Below, in pieces: positions 25,965-34,453 of a DNA stretch of 64,000 bases. A program made the position numbers and the translations under genes. The notes below the pieces were generated by a model. The model was given only the letters and a program-made list of their open reading frames with translations, searched no databases and was not told the DNA's origin. This DNA comes from Bradyrhizobium sp. U87765 SZCCT0048 (GTDB lineage Bacteria > Pseudomonadota > Alphaproteobacteria > Rhizobiales > Xanthobacteraceae): contig NZ_JAFCMM010000003.1 of the NCBI RefSeq assembly GCF_018131225.1, positions 694,001 through 758,000 of the forward strand, in the 5' to 3' direction. Every line of letters begins with the position of its first letter. Positions within the stretch are counted from its first letter, which is position 1.

Positions 25965-25978
25965 TGCAATATAATGCA
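25965..25978. promoter_or_regulatory. Candidate operator upstream of feruloyl-CoA synthase
   Basis: TGCA-ATATAA-TGCA, the same 4-6-4 layout and half-sites as the two boxes before boxC. It suggests fcs shares a regulator with the box genes, although a MarR-type hydroxycinnamate regulator encoded elsewhere could also bind here. Confidence 0.5.
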
Positions 25979-26131
25979 TTGTTAGGATGAACGATTTTTC
26001 AGAATAAGCACTGCCACTCATGCCTACAAAACAGGCAACCAGCTTCGCGAAGGGCATCGGAGCCGCCTCGCCCGCATCGGCATAACATACTGTTTCTATT
26101 TACTTTAATTGTGAGATAACGGCCTCGAATA

Positions 26132-26147
26132 CCATTGTACACAATGG
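26132..26147. promoter_or_regulatory. GntR-type palindrome overlapping the biuH promoter
   Basis: CCATTGT-AC-ACAATGG, perfect 7-base arms. The core TTGTACACAA fits the operator pattern of FCD-type GntR regulators, one of which is encoded at 28977-29708. It overlaps the first bases of the -24 element, as expected for a repressor site. Confidence 0.6.
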
Positions 26148-26160
26148 CATGGCGCTTGCT
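26145..26160 (+). promoter_or_regulatory. Sigma-54 promoter of biuH-atzF
   Basis: TGGCATG-GCGC-TTGCT: GG and GC dinucleotides exactly 10 bases apart, one mismatch from the consensus TGGCACG-N4-TTGCW. Predicted transcription start near 26171, which favours the GTG at 26223 as the biuH start. Confidence 0.75.
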
Positions 26161-26222
26161 TCGCATGGACCGACGTGGAGGCCGCGAGGCGCTCTGCTTC
26201 CCCTTTGCCGCAGGAGGAGCCC

Positions 26223-26927
26223 GTGCCGCCAACGCTGCCGCCGACCGGCCGGATCGAGGCCGAGCCTGATGCGATCGACGTGCGCTGGTTAGCCACTGCG
26301 CTGCTGCTGATCGACATGCAGCGCGACTTTCTCGAACCCGGCGGCTTCGGCGAGACGCTCGGCAACGATGTGTCGCGCCTGCAGACCGCAGTCGCGCCGT
26401 GCGCCGCCATGCTTGCGGCCGCGCGCGCCGTCGGCCTGACCATCATTCATACCCGTGAAGGTCACCTGCCTGATCTCTCCGACGCGCCGCCGGCCAAGGT
26501 CGCGCGTGGCGCGCCGCAACTGCGCATCGGCGATCCCGGGCCGATGGGCCGCATCCTGATCCGCGGCGAGGCCGGCCACGACATCGTGCCGGAGCTTTAC
26601 CCCGCGGCCGGCGAAATCGTGATCGACAAGCCAGGCAAGGGCGCGTTCTACGCCACGCCGCTCGGCACGGTGCTGGCGCAACGCGGCATCGACACCCTGC
26701 TGGTCGGCGGCGTCACCACCGAAGTATGCGTCAACACCACGGTGCGCGAGGCCAACGACCGCGGCTTCCGCTGCATCGTGCTCGCCGACTGCTGCGCCTC
26801 CTACTTCCCGCAATTTCACGACGCCGGCCTGCAGATGATCAAGGCGCAGGGCGGCATCTTCGGCTGGGTCAGCAGCTCTTTCGCCGCCCTCGCCGCACTG
26901 GCGCCGGCTCGGCCAACCGGCGCCTGA
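26223..26927 (+). CDS. biuH: Biuret amidohydrolase (isochorismatase-like cysteine hydrolase)
   Basis: 234 residues from a GTG at 26223 with AGGAGGAG just upstream. The cysteine-hydrolase triad is visible: Asp31 in LLLIDMQRDF, Lys136 in DKPGKGAFYAT, and Cys169 in GVTTEVCVNTT. The spacing of these residues and the GKGAFYATPL stretch agree with BiuH, which cleaves biuret to allophanate and ammonia. The next gene is allophanate hydrolase, 19 bases on, which strongly supports the assignment. Related isochorismatase-fold enzymes act on other ureides, so biuret is the likely but not the only possible substrate. Confidence 0.85.
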   Translation: MPPTLPPTGRIEAEPDAIDVRWLATALLLIDMQRDFLEPGGFGETLGNDVSRLQTAVAPCAAMLAAARAVGLTIIHTREGHLPDLSDAPPAKVARGAPQLRIGDPGPMGRILIRGEAGHDIVPELYPAAGEIVIDKPGKGAFYATPLGTVLAQRGIDTLLVGGVTTEVCVNTTVREANDRGFRCIVLADCCASYFPQFHDAGLQMIKAQGGIFGWVSSSFAALAALAPARPTGA

Positions 26928-26946
26928 TGCTTCTTCCTGAACAGAA

Positions 26947-28746
26947 ATGGACTCCCGCGTGATCGAAACCATCGACCAGATCGTCGCCGCCCACCGCTCC
27001 GGAACGACAACGCCCGCCGACACCGTGGCGCGAACCTTCGCGCGCATCCGCGCCCACGGCGACCCCGCGATCTTCATCAGCTTGCGCGCCGAGGCCGACG
27101 CCATCGCCGAGGCGCGTGCGCTTGCGGACAAGGATCCGACATCGCTGCCGCTCTACGGCGTACCCGTCGCGGTCAAGGACAACATCGACGTTGCCGGCCT
27201 GCCGACCACCGCGGCCTGCCCGGCATTTGCCTCGACGCCGACACGCGATGCCACTGCGGTAGCAAAGCTGCGCGCCGCCGGCGCCATCGTCATCGGCAAG
27301 ACCAATCTCGACCAGTTCGCGACCGGCCTCGTCGGTGTGCGCTCGCCTTACGGCATCCCGAAGAATCCGGTGCACGGCGACCTCGTACCCGGCGGCTCGA
27401 GTTCCGGCTCGGCGGTCGCAGTCGCCGCCGGCCTCGTGCCGCTCGCGCTCGGCACCGACACCGCCGGCTCCGGCCGCGTGCCGGCGATGCTCAACAACAT
27501 CGTCGGCCTCAAACCCAGCGTCGGCATGATCTCCACCGCCGGCGTCGTGCCGGCGTGCCGCACCCTCGATTGCGTCTCGATCTTCGCGCTCACCACCGAC
27601 GACGCGGTGACCGCGCTATCGGTGATGACCGGCCTCGATGCGAGCGATCCATTCTCCCGCGACCGGCCGCTCGGCACCGTCGGCGACCTGCCGAAGAGCC
27701 TGCGCATCGGCGTGCCACGCCAGGGCCAACTGGTGTTCTTCGGCGACCGTGCCTCGGAAGCCGGCTTCGCGGCGGCGCTCGCGCGCCTCACCCGGCTCGG
27801 CGCCACGACGGTCGAGATCGACCTCGAACCATTCTATGAAACCGCGCGCCTGCTCTACGAAGGCCCGTGGATCGCCGAGCGCTATCTCGTCATCCGCGAC
27901 CTCCTTGCCTCGGCGCCGGACGCCATCCACCCGGTGACGCGCGAGATCACCCTCGCCGGCGCGCGTCCCAGCGCCGCCGACGCCTTCGCCGCGTTCTATC
28001 GTCTCGAAGCGCTGCGCGCCGTCGCCCGCAGGACCTTTGCCGGCATCGACGCCCTGCTGCTGCCGACTGCACCGACCGCCTACACCACCGCGCAGGTGCT
28101 GGCCGATCCGATCACGCTCAACAGTCGCCTCGGCACCTACACCAACTTCGTCAACCTGCTCGATCTCTGCGGCATCGCGGTGCCCGCGGCCATGCGCGAC
28201 GACGGCATCCCGTTCGGCGTGACGCTGCTGGCCCCCGCCGGCCGCGACGCCGCGCTCGCGGCGATCGCCCGCGTCTTCCATGCCGACACGCAGCTGCCGG
28301 TCGGCGCGACAGCCCTGCCGCAGCCCCCGCTGCGGCCGCTCGCGGCGAGTACGGACGGTATCGCTCTTGCGGTTGTCGGCGCGCATCTCTCCGGCATGCC
28401 GCTCAACCACGAGCTTTCGGCCCTCGACGCCACGCTTGTCGAAACCGCCGTCACCGCCCCGGACTACAAGCTCTATGCACTCGCCGGCACCACACCGCCG
28501 AAGCCGGGACTGCTCCGCGTCGAGGCCAATGCGGGCGCGGCGATCGCGCTGGAGATCTACAGCCTGTCGGCCGCCGCCTTCGGCAGGTTCGTCGCCGCCA
28601 TTCCGCCGCCGCTCGGCATCGGCTCGATCCGCCTGGCCGACGGCCGCCTGGTGAAGGGCTTCCTGGTCGAACCCGCCGCCCTCGGCGGCGCCCGCGACAT
28701 CTCGGCATTCGGCGGCTGGCGTGCGTTCATGGCGGCGCAGGGGTGA
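26947..28746 (+). CDS. atzF: Allophanate hydrolase
   Basis: 599 residues. An amidase-signature domain (about 1-440) has Lys in VAVKDNID, the Gly/Ser-rich PGGSSSGSAVAV with the cis-serine, and the catalytic serine region DTAGSGRVPA. A separate C-terminal domain (about 455-599) is the one found in AtzF and urea-amidolyase allophanate hydrolases. The enzyme splits allophanate into ammonia and carbon dioxide. It is cotranscribed with biuH (19-base gap), so biuret nitrogen is fully released by these two products. Confidence 0.93.
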   Translation: MDSRVIETIDQIVAAHRSGTTTPADTVARTFARIRAHGDPAIFISLRAEADAIAEARALADKDPTSLPLYGVPVAVKDNIDVAGLPTTAACPAFASTPTRDATAVAKLRAAGAIVIGKTNLDQFATGLVGVRSPYGIPKNPVHGDLVPGGSSSGSAVAVAAGLVPLALGTDTAGSGRVPAMLNNIVGLKPSVGMISTAGVVPACRTLDCVSIFALTTDDAVTALSVMTGLDASDPFSRDRPLGTVGDLPKSLRIGVPRQGQLVFFGDRASEAGFAAALARLTRLGATTVEIDLEPFYETARLLYEGPWIAERYLVIRDLLASAPDAIHPVTREITLAGARPSAADAFAAFYRLEALRAVARRTFAGIDALLLPTAPTAYTTAQVLADPITLNSRLGTYTNFVNLLDLCGIAVPAAMRDDGIPFGVTLLAPAGRDAALAAIARVFHADTQLPVGATALPQPPLRPLAASTDGIALAVVGAHLSGMPLNHELSALDATLVETAVTAPDYKLYALAGTTPPKPGLLRVEANAGAAIALEIYSLSAAAFGRFVAAIPPPLGIGSIRLADGRLVKGFLVEPAALGGARDISAFGGWRAFMAAQG

Positions 28747-28830
28747 GAAACGCTCTTCGGCGAAGACAGGCCTTCAAACGATGCGAGCACGGCAGCCATT
28801 GCTCTGGTATCGCGCCCGCGCCACCCACTG

Positions 28831-28939
28831 CGTCATTGCCGGACTTGATCCGGCAATCCAGCTTCATCGCAGCGTATGGTGAGCGGCTTGAAGCTGGATC
28901 ACCGGGTCGCGACGCTTCGCGTCGGCCCGGCGATGACGC
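28831..28939. repeat. Type B repeat between atzF and the GntR gene
   Basis: Begins CGTCATTGCCGGACTTGATC and ends GGCCCGGCGATGACGC, with inner arms CAGCTTCA and TGAAGCTGG. It sits between two convergent genes, where a bidirectional terminator is expected. Confidence 0.8.
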
Positions 28940-28976
28940 AGGAAATGCAGAAGCGCTCCGCAGCGAGCCGACACCC

Positions 28977-29708
28977 TCACACTGACTCCGCATAGATCTC
29001 GTACTCATCGCGCACGAGGTCGATGTGGTCGCGCATCGCGGCGGAGGCGCCGGTGCGGTCGCCGCGCATGATGGCGACGACGACGCGATCGTGCTCGGCC
29101 TGGGACTTCGCCAGACGGCCAAGGTTGCGGAACTGGGCGCGGCGGAACGGCTGCACCCGCACCCGCGTCGCCAGCGTCATTTCGGCGATGTAGGTGTTGC
29201 GCGATCCGGCATAGATCGCGTTGTGAAATTGCTCGTTGACGTGATGGAAGCGCTGCGGATCGCCGGCATGGCTCAGCACCCGCAACTGCTCGTGCAGCGC
29301 CTCGAGGCCATGGCGCTCAGCCGGCGACATCCGTTCCGCGGCGAGCCCGGCGCACAGCGCCTCGAGTTCCGCCATCGCCTCGAACATGCCGTTGAGCCGC
29401 TCGAGGCTCGGCCGCGCCACGACTGCACCGCGGTGGGCCCGCGAATCGACGAGACCGCTGGCGACGAGTTGCCGCAGCGCCTCGCGCACCGGCGTGCGCG
29501 ATACCTTGAAGCGCCGCGCGAGGTCGCTCTCGTCGAGCGGCGCACCCGGCAGCAGCGCTCCGCGCACGATGTCGTCGGCGAGCTGCAGCCGCAGTTCCTC
29601 CGCCAGTGTCACCTTGGCCGCGCCGACCACCACGCGCTCGCTGCGCCCGGCATCGATGCGACCGGCAGCGCCGCCGCGTGTCCCTACCATGATATCGTCG
29701 AACGTCAT
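28977..29708 (-). CDS. GntR family transcriptional regulator (FCD type)
   Basis: 243 residues. An N-terminal winged helix (about residues 32-98) contains DESDLARRFKVSRTPVREAL, followed by an all-helical FCD ligand-binding domain (about 105-235). It is the last gene of the minus-strand transporter-atzGEH unit (15 bases after atzH), so it is probably the local regulator. The palindrome CCATTGT-AC-ACAATGG at the biuH promoter and a weaker one at 37246 are candidate operators. Ligand unknown; a urea-type intermediate is a reasonable guess. Confidence 0.9.
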   Translation of the reverse strand: MTFDDIMVGTRGGAAGRIDAGRSERVVVGAAKVTLAEELRLQLADDIVRGALLPGAPLDESDLARRFKVSRTPVREALRQLVASGLVDSRAHRGAVVARPSLERLNGMFEAMAELEALCAGLAAERMSPAERHGLEALHEQLRVLSHAGDPQRFHHVNEQFHNAIYAGSRNTYIAEMTLATRVRVQPFRRAQFRNLGRLAKSQAEHDRVVVAIMRGDRTGASAAMRDHIDLVRDEYEIYAESV

Positions 29709-29723
29709 GCCGCGCTCAGGTCC

Positions 29724-30122
29724 TCAACTCTCCCCCTCCCGGGGCCGGTCGATCACGCTGACATGGGCCGCGACGATGTGCCAGCCGTCGGCGAATCGCA
29801 CCCATGTCTGCATCTGACGTCCAACCTTATCGGGCGCGGATGCGCGGTGAAAGAGCGTGGAAGCGACCGCAGTGTCGCGGCCATAGGTGGTGATCACCGT
29901 GCGGCTGAGCTCGCGGGCAAGCCCCGCCGGCGAGCGGCCGGCACGAAACGCCTTGATCGCGGCATAGCCATAAAGATTCTCTCCGCCGCCATAGCGTAGC
30001 GTGCGCGGATCGTCCCGGAACAGCGCGTCGAGCGTGGCAACGTCGTTCGACACCAGCGCCGCCTCGTAGCGGGCGAACGCTGCCGTCACCTCGGCAACCA
30101 CCTCCGGCAGATCGATGTCCAT
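29724..30122 (-). CDS. atzH: AtzH-like protein (SnoaL/NTF2 fold)
   Basis: 132 residues. Small alpha+beta-barrel protein; stretches FARYEAALVSNDVATLDALF, YGGGENLYGYAAI and TWVRFADGWHIVAAHVS match the AtzH / DUF3225 type. In the Pseudomonas cyanuric acid operon AtzH handles 1,3-dicarboxyurea, the AtzE product, and delivers allophanate. It lies 23 bases after atzE. The role here is inferred from the family and from its position. Confidence 0.82.
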   Translation of the reverse strand: MDIDLPEVVAEVTAAFARYEAALVSNDVATLDALFRDDPRTLRYGGGENLYGYAAIKAFRAGRSPAGLARELSRTVITTYGRDTAVASTLFHRASAPDKVGRQMQTWVRFADGWHIVAAHVSVIDRPREGES

Positions 30123-30145
30123 GGACGAATTCCTTTCCTGAAATC

Positions 30146-31552
30146 CTAGAATTGCGCCGGCCGCGGCGCGACCGCGACGCCCTGCTGCTCGAGCGCGAAC
30201 GCCACCCGCAGCGCGACATCCTCACGCCATGGCGCAGCGATGATCTGCACGCCGATCGGCAGTGGCGACAGCGGCAACGGCACCGCCACCACCGGCAGGC
30301 CGATGAACGAGATCGGCTGGGTGTGGATGCCGATGTTGGCCCGCACCGGCAACGCGACGCCGTCGAGCACGAAATTGACCTGGCCGAGCTCTGGCGCCAC
30401 ACACGGCGTCGCCGGTGCGATGATGACGTCGACATCCCGGAACAGCGCCAGCACCTGCGCGCGGTACCAGCGGCGGAACTTCTGCGCCCGTTCGATATAG
30501 GGCGCCGGCACCATGGCGCCGGCGATCAGGCGGTCACGCACCGCCGGATCGAAATCCGTCGGCCGTTGGCGCAGACGGTCGAGATGCAGCGCCGCGCCTT
30601 CCACCGCGGTGATCAGATAGGCGGCCGCGCGCGCCCGCGCCGCTTCCGGCAGTTCGACCTCTCGGCTGACACCGAGTGCCCGCGTCACCCGCGCCACGGC
30701 CTCGACCGCCTCGGGAAACAGTGCGGTGCGGAAATGCCCGCCGGCGACGGCGATGCGCAGGCCATCGAGGCCGCGCGCGAGTTCCGCCGCGACCGGCTCG
30801 ACGATCGTCGCGGCACAGGCCGGATCGTCGGCGTCCGGCCCCTGCATGGCGTCATAGGCCAGCGCGAGATCGCGCGTGCTGCGCGCCAGCGGCCCGAGAT
30901 GGTCAAAGCTCGACACGAACGGGAACGAGCGCGCCCGCGACAGCCGGCCATAGGTCGGCTTGAGGCCGAACAGGCCGCAGAACGACGAGGGCACGCGGAT
31001 CGAGCCGTTGGTGTCGGAGCCCAGCGACAACGGCACGAGGCCACCGGCCACCGCACCGCCCGAACCGCCCGACGAGCCGCCGGTCATGCGTGTCGGGTCG
31101 TGGGGATTGCGCGAGGGGCCGTCGTGCACGTTCTCGCCCGTAAAGTCGTAGGCGTATTCGCCCATGTTGAGTGCGCCGACGAGCACGGCGCCGGCCGCTT
31201 CCAGCCGCTCGATCAGTGTGGCGTCGCGCGGCGACGGCGCCCGGTCGCGGTTGATCTTCGAGCCGGCCCGCGTCGGCAGGCCCCGCACGTCGAACAGGTT
31301 CTTGACCGCGAACGGTACGCCCGCGAGGGGCCCCGCGGCCGTGCCACGGGCGAGCGCGGCATCGATCGCATCGGCCCGCGCAAGCGCGCGCTCCGCCACT
31401 ACATCGGTGAACGCATTGAGCACGCCGTTGTGGGCCGTAATGCGCGCGAGCGCGGTTTCCACCGCGCCACGCGCCGAAAGGCGTCCCGCCGCGACGGCCG
31501 CGGCGATCTCGCCGGCGGACGCCCAGCCATTCCTGAGATTGCTGTCGGTCAC
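30146..31552 (-). CDS. atzE: 1-Carboxybiuret hydrolase catalytic subunit AtzE
   Basis: 468 residues, amidase-signature family. Catalytic Lys in FAVKNLFD (about residue 84), cis-serine in TGGSSGGSGGAVA (about residues 157-169) and nucleophile region SDTNGSIRVPSS. AtzE removes an amino group from 1-carboxybiuret and needs the small partner AtzG for stability and activity. The GTG start at 31552 is 4 bases after the atzG stop, as expected for a complex made from one message. GatA-like amidases are the alternative, but the atzG and atzH neighbours decide. Confidence 0.9.
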   Translation of the reverse strand: MTDSNLRNGWASAGEIAAAVAAGRLSARGAVETALARITAHNGVLNAFTDVVAERALARADAIDAALARGTAAGPLAGVPFAVKNLFDVRGLPTRAGSKINRDRAPSPRDATLIERLEAAGAVLVGALNMGEYAYDFTGENVHDGPSRNPHDPTRMTGGSSGGSGGAVAGGLVPLSLGSDTNGSIRVPSSFCGLFGLKPTYGRLSRARSFPFVSSFDHLGPLARSTRDLALAYDAMQGPDADDPACAATIVEPVAAELARGLDGLRIAVAGGHFRTALFPEAVEAVARVTRALGVSREVELPEAARARAAAYLITAVEGAALHLDRLRQRPTDFDPAVRDRLIAGAMVPAPYIERAQKFRRWYRAQVLALFRDVDVIIAPATPCVAPELGQVNFVLDGVALPVRANIGIHTQPISFIGLPVVAVPLPLSPLPIGVQIIAAPWREDVALRVAFALEQQGVAVAPRPAQF

Positions 31553-31556
31553 GGCA

Positions 31557-31739
31557 TCAGGCCCTGAACAGATCGGCCGGCTCGGCCTCGTCCGGCAGCG
31601 GAAAGGCGTCGACGAGATGAGCGAAGCGCAGCGTCACCGCGAGGTTGGCGCGCACCGCATCCTTCCACTCCTGCGCGACGGGAAGGTCGAGCGCGGCGGA
31701 CGCGGCCGCGATATGGGCATCGAGCTGGTCGGGGGTCAT
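31557..31739 (-). CDS. atzG: 1-Carboxybiuret hydrolase small subunit AtzG
   Basis: 60 residues: a short helical protein (DUF4089 type) with LDAHIAAASAALDLPV and FAHLVDAFPLPDEAEPADLF. It resembles the AtzG/GatC-derived partner that wraps around AtzE. It is followed by atzE after 4 bases. The small size is normal for the family. Confidence 0.87.
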   Translation of the reverse strand: MTPDQLDAHIAAASAALDLPVAQEWKDAVRANLAVTLRFAHLVDAFPLPDEAEPADLFRA

Positions 31740-31780
31740 GTCAACTTGCCACTGTCATTCATTCGCGGTCGTGGGTTTAC

Positions 31781-31822
31781 AGTCATGGATTTGAAGTCAT
31801 GGATTTGAAGTCATGGACTTAC
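31781..31822. repeat. Three tandem copies of a 14-base unit between transporter ATPase and atzG
   Basis: Unit AGTCATGGATTTGA, twice exact and a third time with two or three changes. On the coding (minus) strand each unit contains ATGA (overlapping start and stop). The repeat reaches into the final codons of the ATPase gene. Confidence 0.85.
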
Positions 31823-33550
31823 GATCATGGAACGATCCTGCGCCGGCGGATGCGGAATCGCCGCCAGCAACTCGCGGGTATAGTCGGCCTGCGGCGCGGC
31901 CAGCACCGCCTCGGCGGGCCCCTGCTCCACGATCCGGCCCGCACGCATGACTATGACACGATCGCACAGCAGACGCACCACGTTCAGATCATGGGACACG
32001 AACAGGTAGCTCATGCCAAGTGACTGCTTGAGGTCCTGCAGCAGGTTGAGCACCACCGCCTGGACGGAAACATCGAGGGCGGCGGTGGGCTCATCGAGGA
32101 TCACGAGATCGGGCCGCAGCGCGATCGCCCGGGCGATGCCGACGCGCGCCTTCTGACCGCCGGAGAGCTGGTGCGGAAAACGGTCGAGCAGCGCCACCGG
32201 GAGGCCAACCTGCGCCGCCAGATCCTCGCAGCGCTGGCGCAGTGCCGCAGCGCCCATCGGCTCGCCCATCCGCAGGATCGGATCGGCGATGGCGCGGGCG
32301 GCGGTAAAGCGCGGGTTGAGGCTGTCGGTCGGATCCTGGAACACCATCTGGATGCGGCGGCGCAGCGCCGAGCGCGCGAACGCCTTCGGCAGCAGGTTGC
32401 CGATCTCCTCGCCGTCGAAGGCGATGCGCCCGGAGGTCTGGTCGAGCAGCCGCATCACCATCATCGAGGTCGTCGACTTGCCGCAGCCGGATTCCCCGAC
32501 GAGACCGACGCTCTCGCCGCGTCCGACCGTGAAGCTGATGCCGTCGACAGCGCGGAAGCGATCGGGCTCGACCGGCGGCCGCTTGCCGAACAGACGGCCG
32601 AGCGAGGCCGACGCGCCCTGGCGCGGATACTCCTTCACCAGCTTGTCGACCAGCAGCAGAGGTGGCGTCACCACCGCCGGCCCGTTCGCGGCGACCGTCG
32701 CCATCGTGAAGGCAGCCGGCGCGGTGTCGTCATCAGGCAGCAGATCGCGCAGGCCGACGCCGAGCCGCGGCGTCGCACGCATCAGCCTGCGGGTGTAGGG
32801 ATGGGCCGGCCGGGCGAACACGTCGGCGGCCACCGCCGTCTCGACCACCCGCCCCTTCTCCATCACCACCACGCGATCGCAATAGGCGGCGGCGAGGCCG
32901 AGGTCATGGGTGATCAGGATGGTGGAAAGACCGCGCTGGCGCGTCAGGTCGACGATCAGGTCCATCACCGCTTTCTGGGTGGTGACGTCGAGGCCCGTGG
33001 TCGGCTCGTCCGCGATCAGGAGCTGCGGATTGCAGGCGAGCGCGAGCGCAATGACAACGCGCTGGCACATACCGCCGGACAATTCGAAGGGATAGGCATG
33101 GTAGCGCTCGCGCGGCCGCGCGATGCGGACCTGTTCCAGCGCCGCGATCGCCTTCTCGGCGCGCTCGGCACTCGAGGCCTGCGCATGCTGGCGCAGCACA
33201 TCCTCGATCTGCTCACCGACCTTTCGGATGGGATTGAGGGCGGCACGCGGGTTCTGGAAGATCATCGAAATCTCGCGGCCGCGCAGGTCGCGCATCTGCG
33301 CCTCCGACGCCGCACCGATGTCGATGCCGGAGAAGCGGATCGCGCCATCGGCAATGCGGCCGGCGCGGTCGAGGATGCGCATCACGGCATAGGACGTCAC
33401 CGACTTGCCGGAGCCGGACTCACCGACGATCGCGAGCGTCTCGCCCTTGGCCACGGAGATGTCGACGCTGCGCACCGCCTGCACCGGGCCACGGCGGGTA
33501 GCGAATTCGACCGTGAGGTCGCGGACGTCGAGCAGGGGAATCGCAACCAT
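31811..33550 (-). CDS. Fused dipeptide/oligopeptide-type ABC transporter ATPase (DppD-DppF in one chain)
   Basis: 579 residues with two complete ATPase units. First: Walker A GESGSGKS (about residue 39), signature LSGGMCQRV, Walker B LLIADEPTTGLD. Second (about 300-579): GESGCGKST, LSGGQKARVGIA, LVILDEPTAALD. DppD and DppF are usually separate; fused forms exist in glutathione and other Dpp-type importers. Translated after the DppC-like permease (gap 3 bases) and before atzG, so the importer and the AtzEG enzyme share a transcript. Confidence 0.93.
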   Translation of the reverse strand: MVAIPLLDVRDLTVEFATRRGPVQAVRSVDISVAKGETLAIVGESGSGKSVTSYAVMRILDRAGRIADGAIRFSGIDIGAASEAQMRDLRGREISMIFQNPRAALNPIRKVGEQIEDVLRQHAQASSAERAEKAIAALEQVRIARPRERYHAYPFELSGGMCQRVVIALALACNPQLLIADEPTTGLDVTTQKAVMDLIVDLTRQRGLSTILITHDLGLAAAYCDRVVVMEKGRVVETAVAADVFARPAHPYTRRLMRATPRLGVGLRDLLPDDDTAPAAFTMATVAANGPAVVTPPLLLVDKLVKEYPRQGASASLGRLFGKRPPVEPDRFRAVDGISFTVGRGESVGLVGESGCGKSTTSMMVMRLLDQTSGRIAFDGEEIGNLLPKAFARSALRRRIQMVFQDPTDSLNPRFTAARAIADPILRMGEPMGAAALRQRCEDLAAQVGLPVALLDRFPHQLSGGQKARVGIARAIALRPDLVILDEPTAALDVSVQAVVLNLLQDLKQSLGMSYLFVSHDLNVVRLLCDRVIVMRAGRIVEQGPAEAVLAAPQADYTRELLAAIPHPPAQDRSMIVSP

Positions 33551-33553
33551 GGC

Positions 33554-34453
33554 TCAGGTCCTTCGCTGCGGATCGACGATGTCGCGCAGGCCATCACCGA
33601 GCAGGTTGAAGCAGAACACCGCGACCATCAGCGCAAGGCCGGGAAACAGCGCAATCCACCATTCTCCGGACACCATGAATGCGGCACCGTCGGCGACCAT
33701 GATGCCCCATTCCGCGGTCGGGGGCCGCACGCCGAGGCCGATGAACGACAGGCCCGCGGCGTTGAGGATCGCATACCCCATGGTCAGCGACATCTGCACG
33801 ATCATGATCGGCATGATGTTAGGCAGGATGTGGCCGAGCAGGATGCGCAACTCGCTGTTGCCGGACAGCCGCGCCGCCTGCACGAAGCCGGCCTCGCGAC
33901 GGACATTGGCCTCGGCGCGCGCGACCCGCGCATAGAGCGGGAAGTTCACGATCGCGGTGGCTATGACGATGTTCTGTACGGTATTGCCGAGCGCCGCGAC
34001 GATGCCCATCGCCAGCACGAACAGCGGAAACGCCATGATGGTGTCGGCGATGCGGCCGACGATGCGATCTGTCCAGCCGCCGAAATACCCGGCGGCGACG
34101 CCCGCGAGACCGCCGAGCAGGAACACCAGCACCACCGAGGCGACAGCGATGAACAGGTCGAGCCGCGTGGCCACCACGACACGGCTGAAGATATCGCGGC
34201 CGAGCTGGTCGGTGCCGAACCAGTGAGCTGCCGTCGGCGGCTTGAGCGCGACAGCGGTATCGCTGGCGAGCGGATCGTAGGGCACGAGCCACGGCCCGAC
34301 CAGCGCCGCCAGCACGATGATCAGCAACAGGACGAAAGCAAACGCCGTGACCGGATTTTCGGACAGTACATAGCGCGCGTGCTGCGCTGTCGCCGCGAGA
34401 CGCGACGGACGGGCCGACGCGGAAGCGTCGGATGCGGGGGCTGCAATACTCAT
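33554..34453 (-). CDS. Dpp-type ABC transporter permease (DppC-like)
   Basis: 299 residues with about six membrane segments, an N-terminal soluble stretch, and the inner-membrane EAA-type motif in ANVRREAGFVQAARLSGNS. The stretch HWFGTDQLGRDIFSRVV is diagnostic of DppC/OppC permeases. It overlaps the DppB gene by 4 bases. It forms the channel with DppB. Confidence 0.93.
   Translation of the reverse strand: MSIAAPASDASASARPSRLAATAQHARYVLSENPVTAFAFVLLLIIVLAALVGPWLVPYDPLASDTAVALKPPTAAHWFGTDQLGRDIFSRVVVATRLDLFIAVASVVLVFLLGGLAGVAAGYFGGWTDRIVGRIADTIMAFPLFVLAMGIVAALGNTVQNIVIATAIVNFPLYARVARAEANVRREAGFVQAARLSGNSELRILLGHILPNIMPIMIVQMSLTMGYAILNAAGLSFIGLGVRPPTAEWGIMVADGAAFMVSGEWWIALFPGLALMVAVFCFNLLGDGLRDIVDPQRRT

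Larger units (their letters stand above)
25863..26222. other. Divergent control region between feruloyl-CoA synthase and biuret amidohydrolase genes
   Basis: 360 bases without a gene. It holds the TGCA-N6-TGCA palindrome (25965-25978) on the fcs side, a markedly AT-rich middle (about 26090-26130), and on the biuH side a GntR-type palindrome and a sigma-54 promoter (26132-26160). Confidence 0.7.

Noticed and set aside
26083..26131. AT-rich stretch as a possible replication or integration site
   Set aside because: There is no repeat, integrase or tRNA fragment beside it, and it is adequately explained as promoter DNA between two divergent genes.
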